Program-made: the position numbers and the translations under genes
Source of the DNA: Myxococcales bacterium
GTDB taxonomy: Bacteria > Myxococcota_A > Polyangia > Haliangiales > Haliangiaceae
NCBI GenBank assembly: GCA_947483555.1
Contig: CANKMW010000070.1
Location: forward strand, 1-49,551
Reading direction: 5' to 3'
Length of the DNA: 49,551 nt
Shown: positions 49,301 through 49,551 of the stretch, in pieces
Position numbering within the stretch: the stretch's first letter is position 1
Layout: every line of letters begins with the position of its first letter
The notes under the pieces: generated by a model
The model's input: the letters and a program-made list of their open reading frames with translations, nothing else
What the model was told of the DNA's origin: nothing
The model's database searches: none

Positions 49301-49477
49301 CGTTAGGGCCCGCGCGCGGACAGTTCGGTCGTTCCCGCGGCCGATCCATCCCGACTGGCTTCGTTGCTCGTCGGTCACTTACTACAGGTCACCGCAAGTT
49401 GGTGATCAGCAGGGGCGGTACAGCTTCGCCCACCGTCTCGATGGCAGGCATCGTCGATGGCACTGCTCACCACCGAG
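49301..49477. other. Intergenic region at the right end
   Basis: No gene, hairpin or repeat I can support. It separates the DoxX gene from a possible partial gene entering from the right. Confidence 0.4.
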
Positions 49478-49551
49478 CTAGCCACCGCGGCGGTCGGGCG
49501 CCAGCTCCTGGAGGGCGCGCCGGATCCATCCTTCGAGCGTTCGCGGCTCCA
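49478..49551 (-). CDS. Possible 3' end of a gene cut by the window edge
   Basis: Minus-strand frame reading EPRTLEGWIRRALQELAPDR then RGG and a TAG stop (49478-49480). Third codon positions are mostly G or C, as in the real genes here, and the peptide looks like a helical C-terminus. Only 24 codons are visible, so this is tentative. Confidence 0.3.
   Translation of the reverse strand, partial: EPRTLEGWIRRALQELAPDRRGG

Overview
This is about 49.5 kb of very G+C-rich bacterial chromosome, densely packed with genes. I read 45 protein-coding genes (one more is cut off at the right edge) and see no rRNA, tRNA, CRISPR array or insertion sequence. The gene content points to a myxobacterium (Myxococcota, most like the Haliangium/Kofleriaceae group; an inference, no 16S here). 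The signs are many small lipoproteins with Asp/Gly- or Pro/Glu-rich linkers, an HPr-kinase regulatory PTS cluster, PATAN (DUF4388) and SpoIIE-type signalling proteins, GAF/PAS histidine kinases, and crotonyl-CoA carboxylase/reductase with its ScfR-type regulator.

Layout. 0.5-5.7 kb: hpf-ptsN-hprK-rapZ-ptsH-ptsI plus a small lipoprotein, a regulatory PTS operon with no sugar permease. 5.7-10.3 kb: a DUF4375-like protein, a Cys-rich lipoprotein and, divergently, a large exported metalloprotease/beta-propeller/beta-barrel protein. 10.3-15.7 kb: a minus-strand TlpA-like thioredoxin/receiver/COG0523 GTPase operon, then a PATAN protein, an unknown membrane protein and a transglutaminase-like lipoprotein. 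15.8-17.9 kb: larB-larC for the nickel-pincer cofactor. 17.9-21.7 kb: two translationally coupled sensor proteins, the first without an ATPase domain. 21.9-27.2 kb: a small conserved-looking protein, an SPFH/SHOCT protein, a large lipoprotein, a SpoIIE-like phosphatase and two exported proteins. 27.4-31.9 kb: a four-gene BMP-type (nucleoside-like) ABC importer with every junction overlapping. 32-33.2 kb: a Cys-rich lipoprotein, palindromic repeats and a hexamer microsatellite. 33.2-38.4 kb (minus strand): acyl-CoA synthetase, ScfR/RamB-like regulator, ccr and a VOC epimerase, an ethylmalonyl-CoA module. 38.4-42 kb: AmpG-like MFS transporter, lipoprotein, CDF transporter, isochorismatase-like hydrolase. 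42-48.1 kb: valS, a long-linker response regulator and argS. 48.1-49.3 kb: a CAP-domain lipoprotein and a DoxX protein.

Two window-wide patterns stand out. First, many genes have a TAnnnT (-10-like) hexamer 6-10 nt before their start codon and no Shine-Dalgarno sequence, which predicts widespread leaderless transcription. A separate set of starts has clear GGAGG-type sites. Second, tandem arrays of 5-, 6- and 12-bp units recur between genes and inside linkers, and some lie beside REP-like palindromes. I see no mobile island or defence system. The candidates for new biology are the ATPase-less kinase pair, the leaderless promoter grammar with its 30-bp divergent promoter, and the ccr regulatory module.
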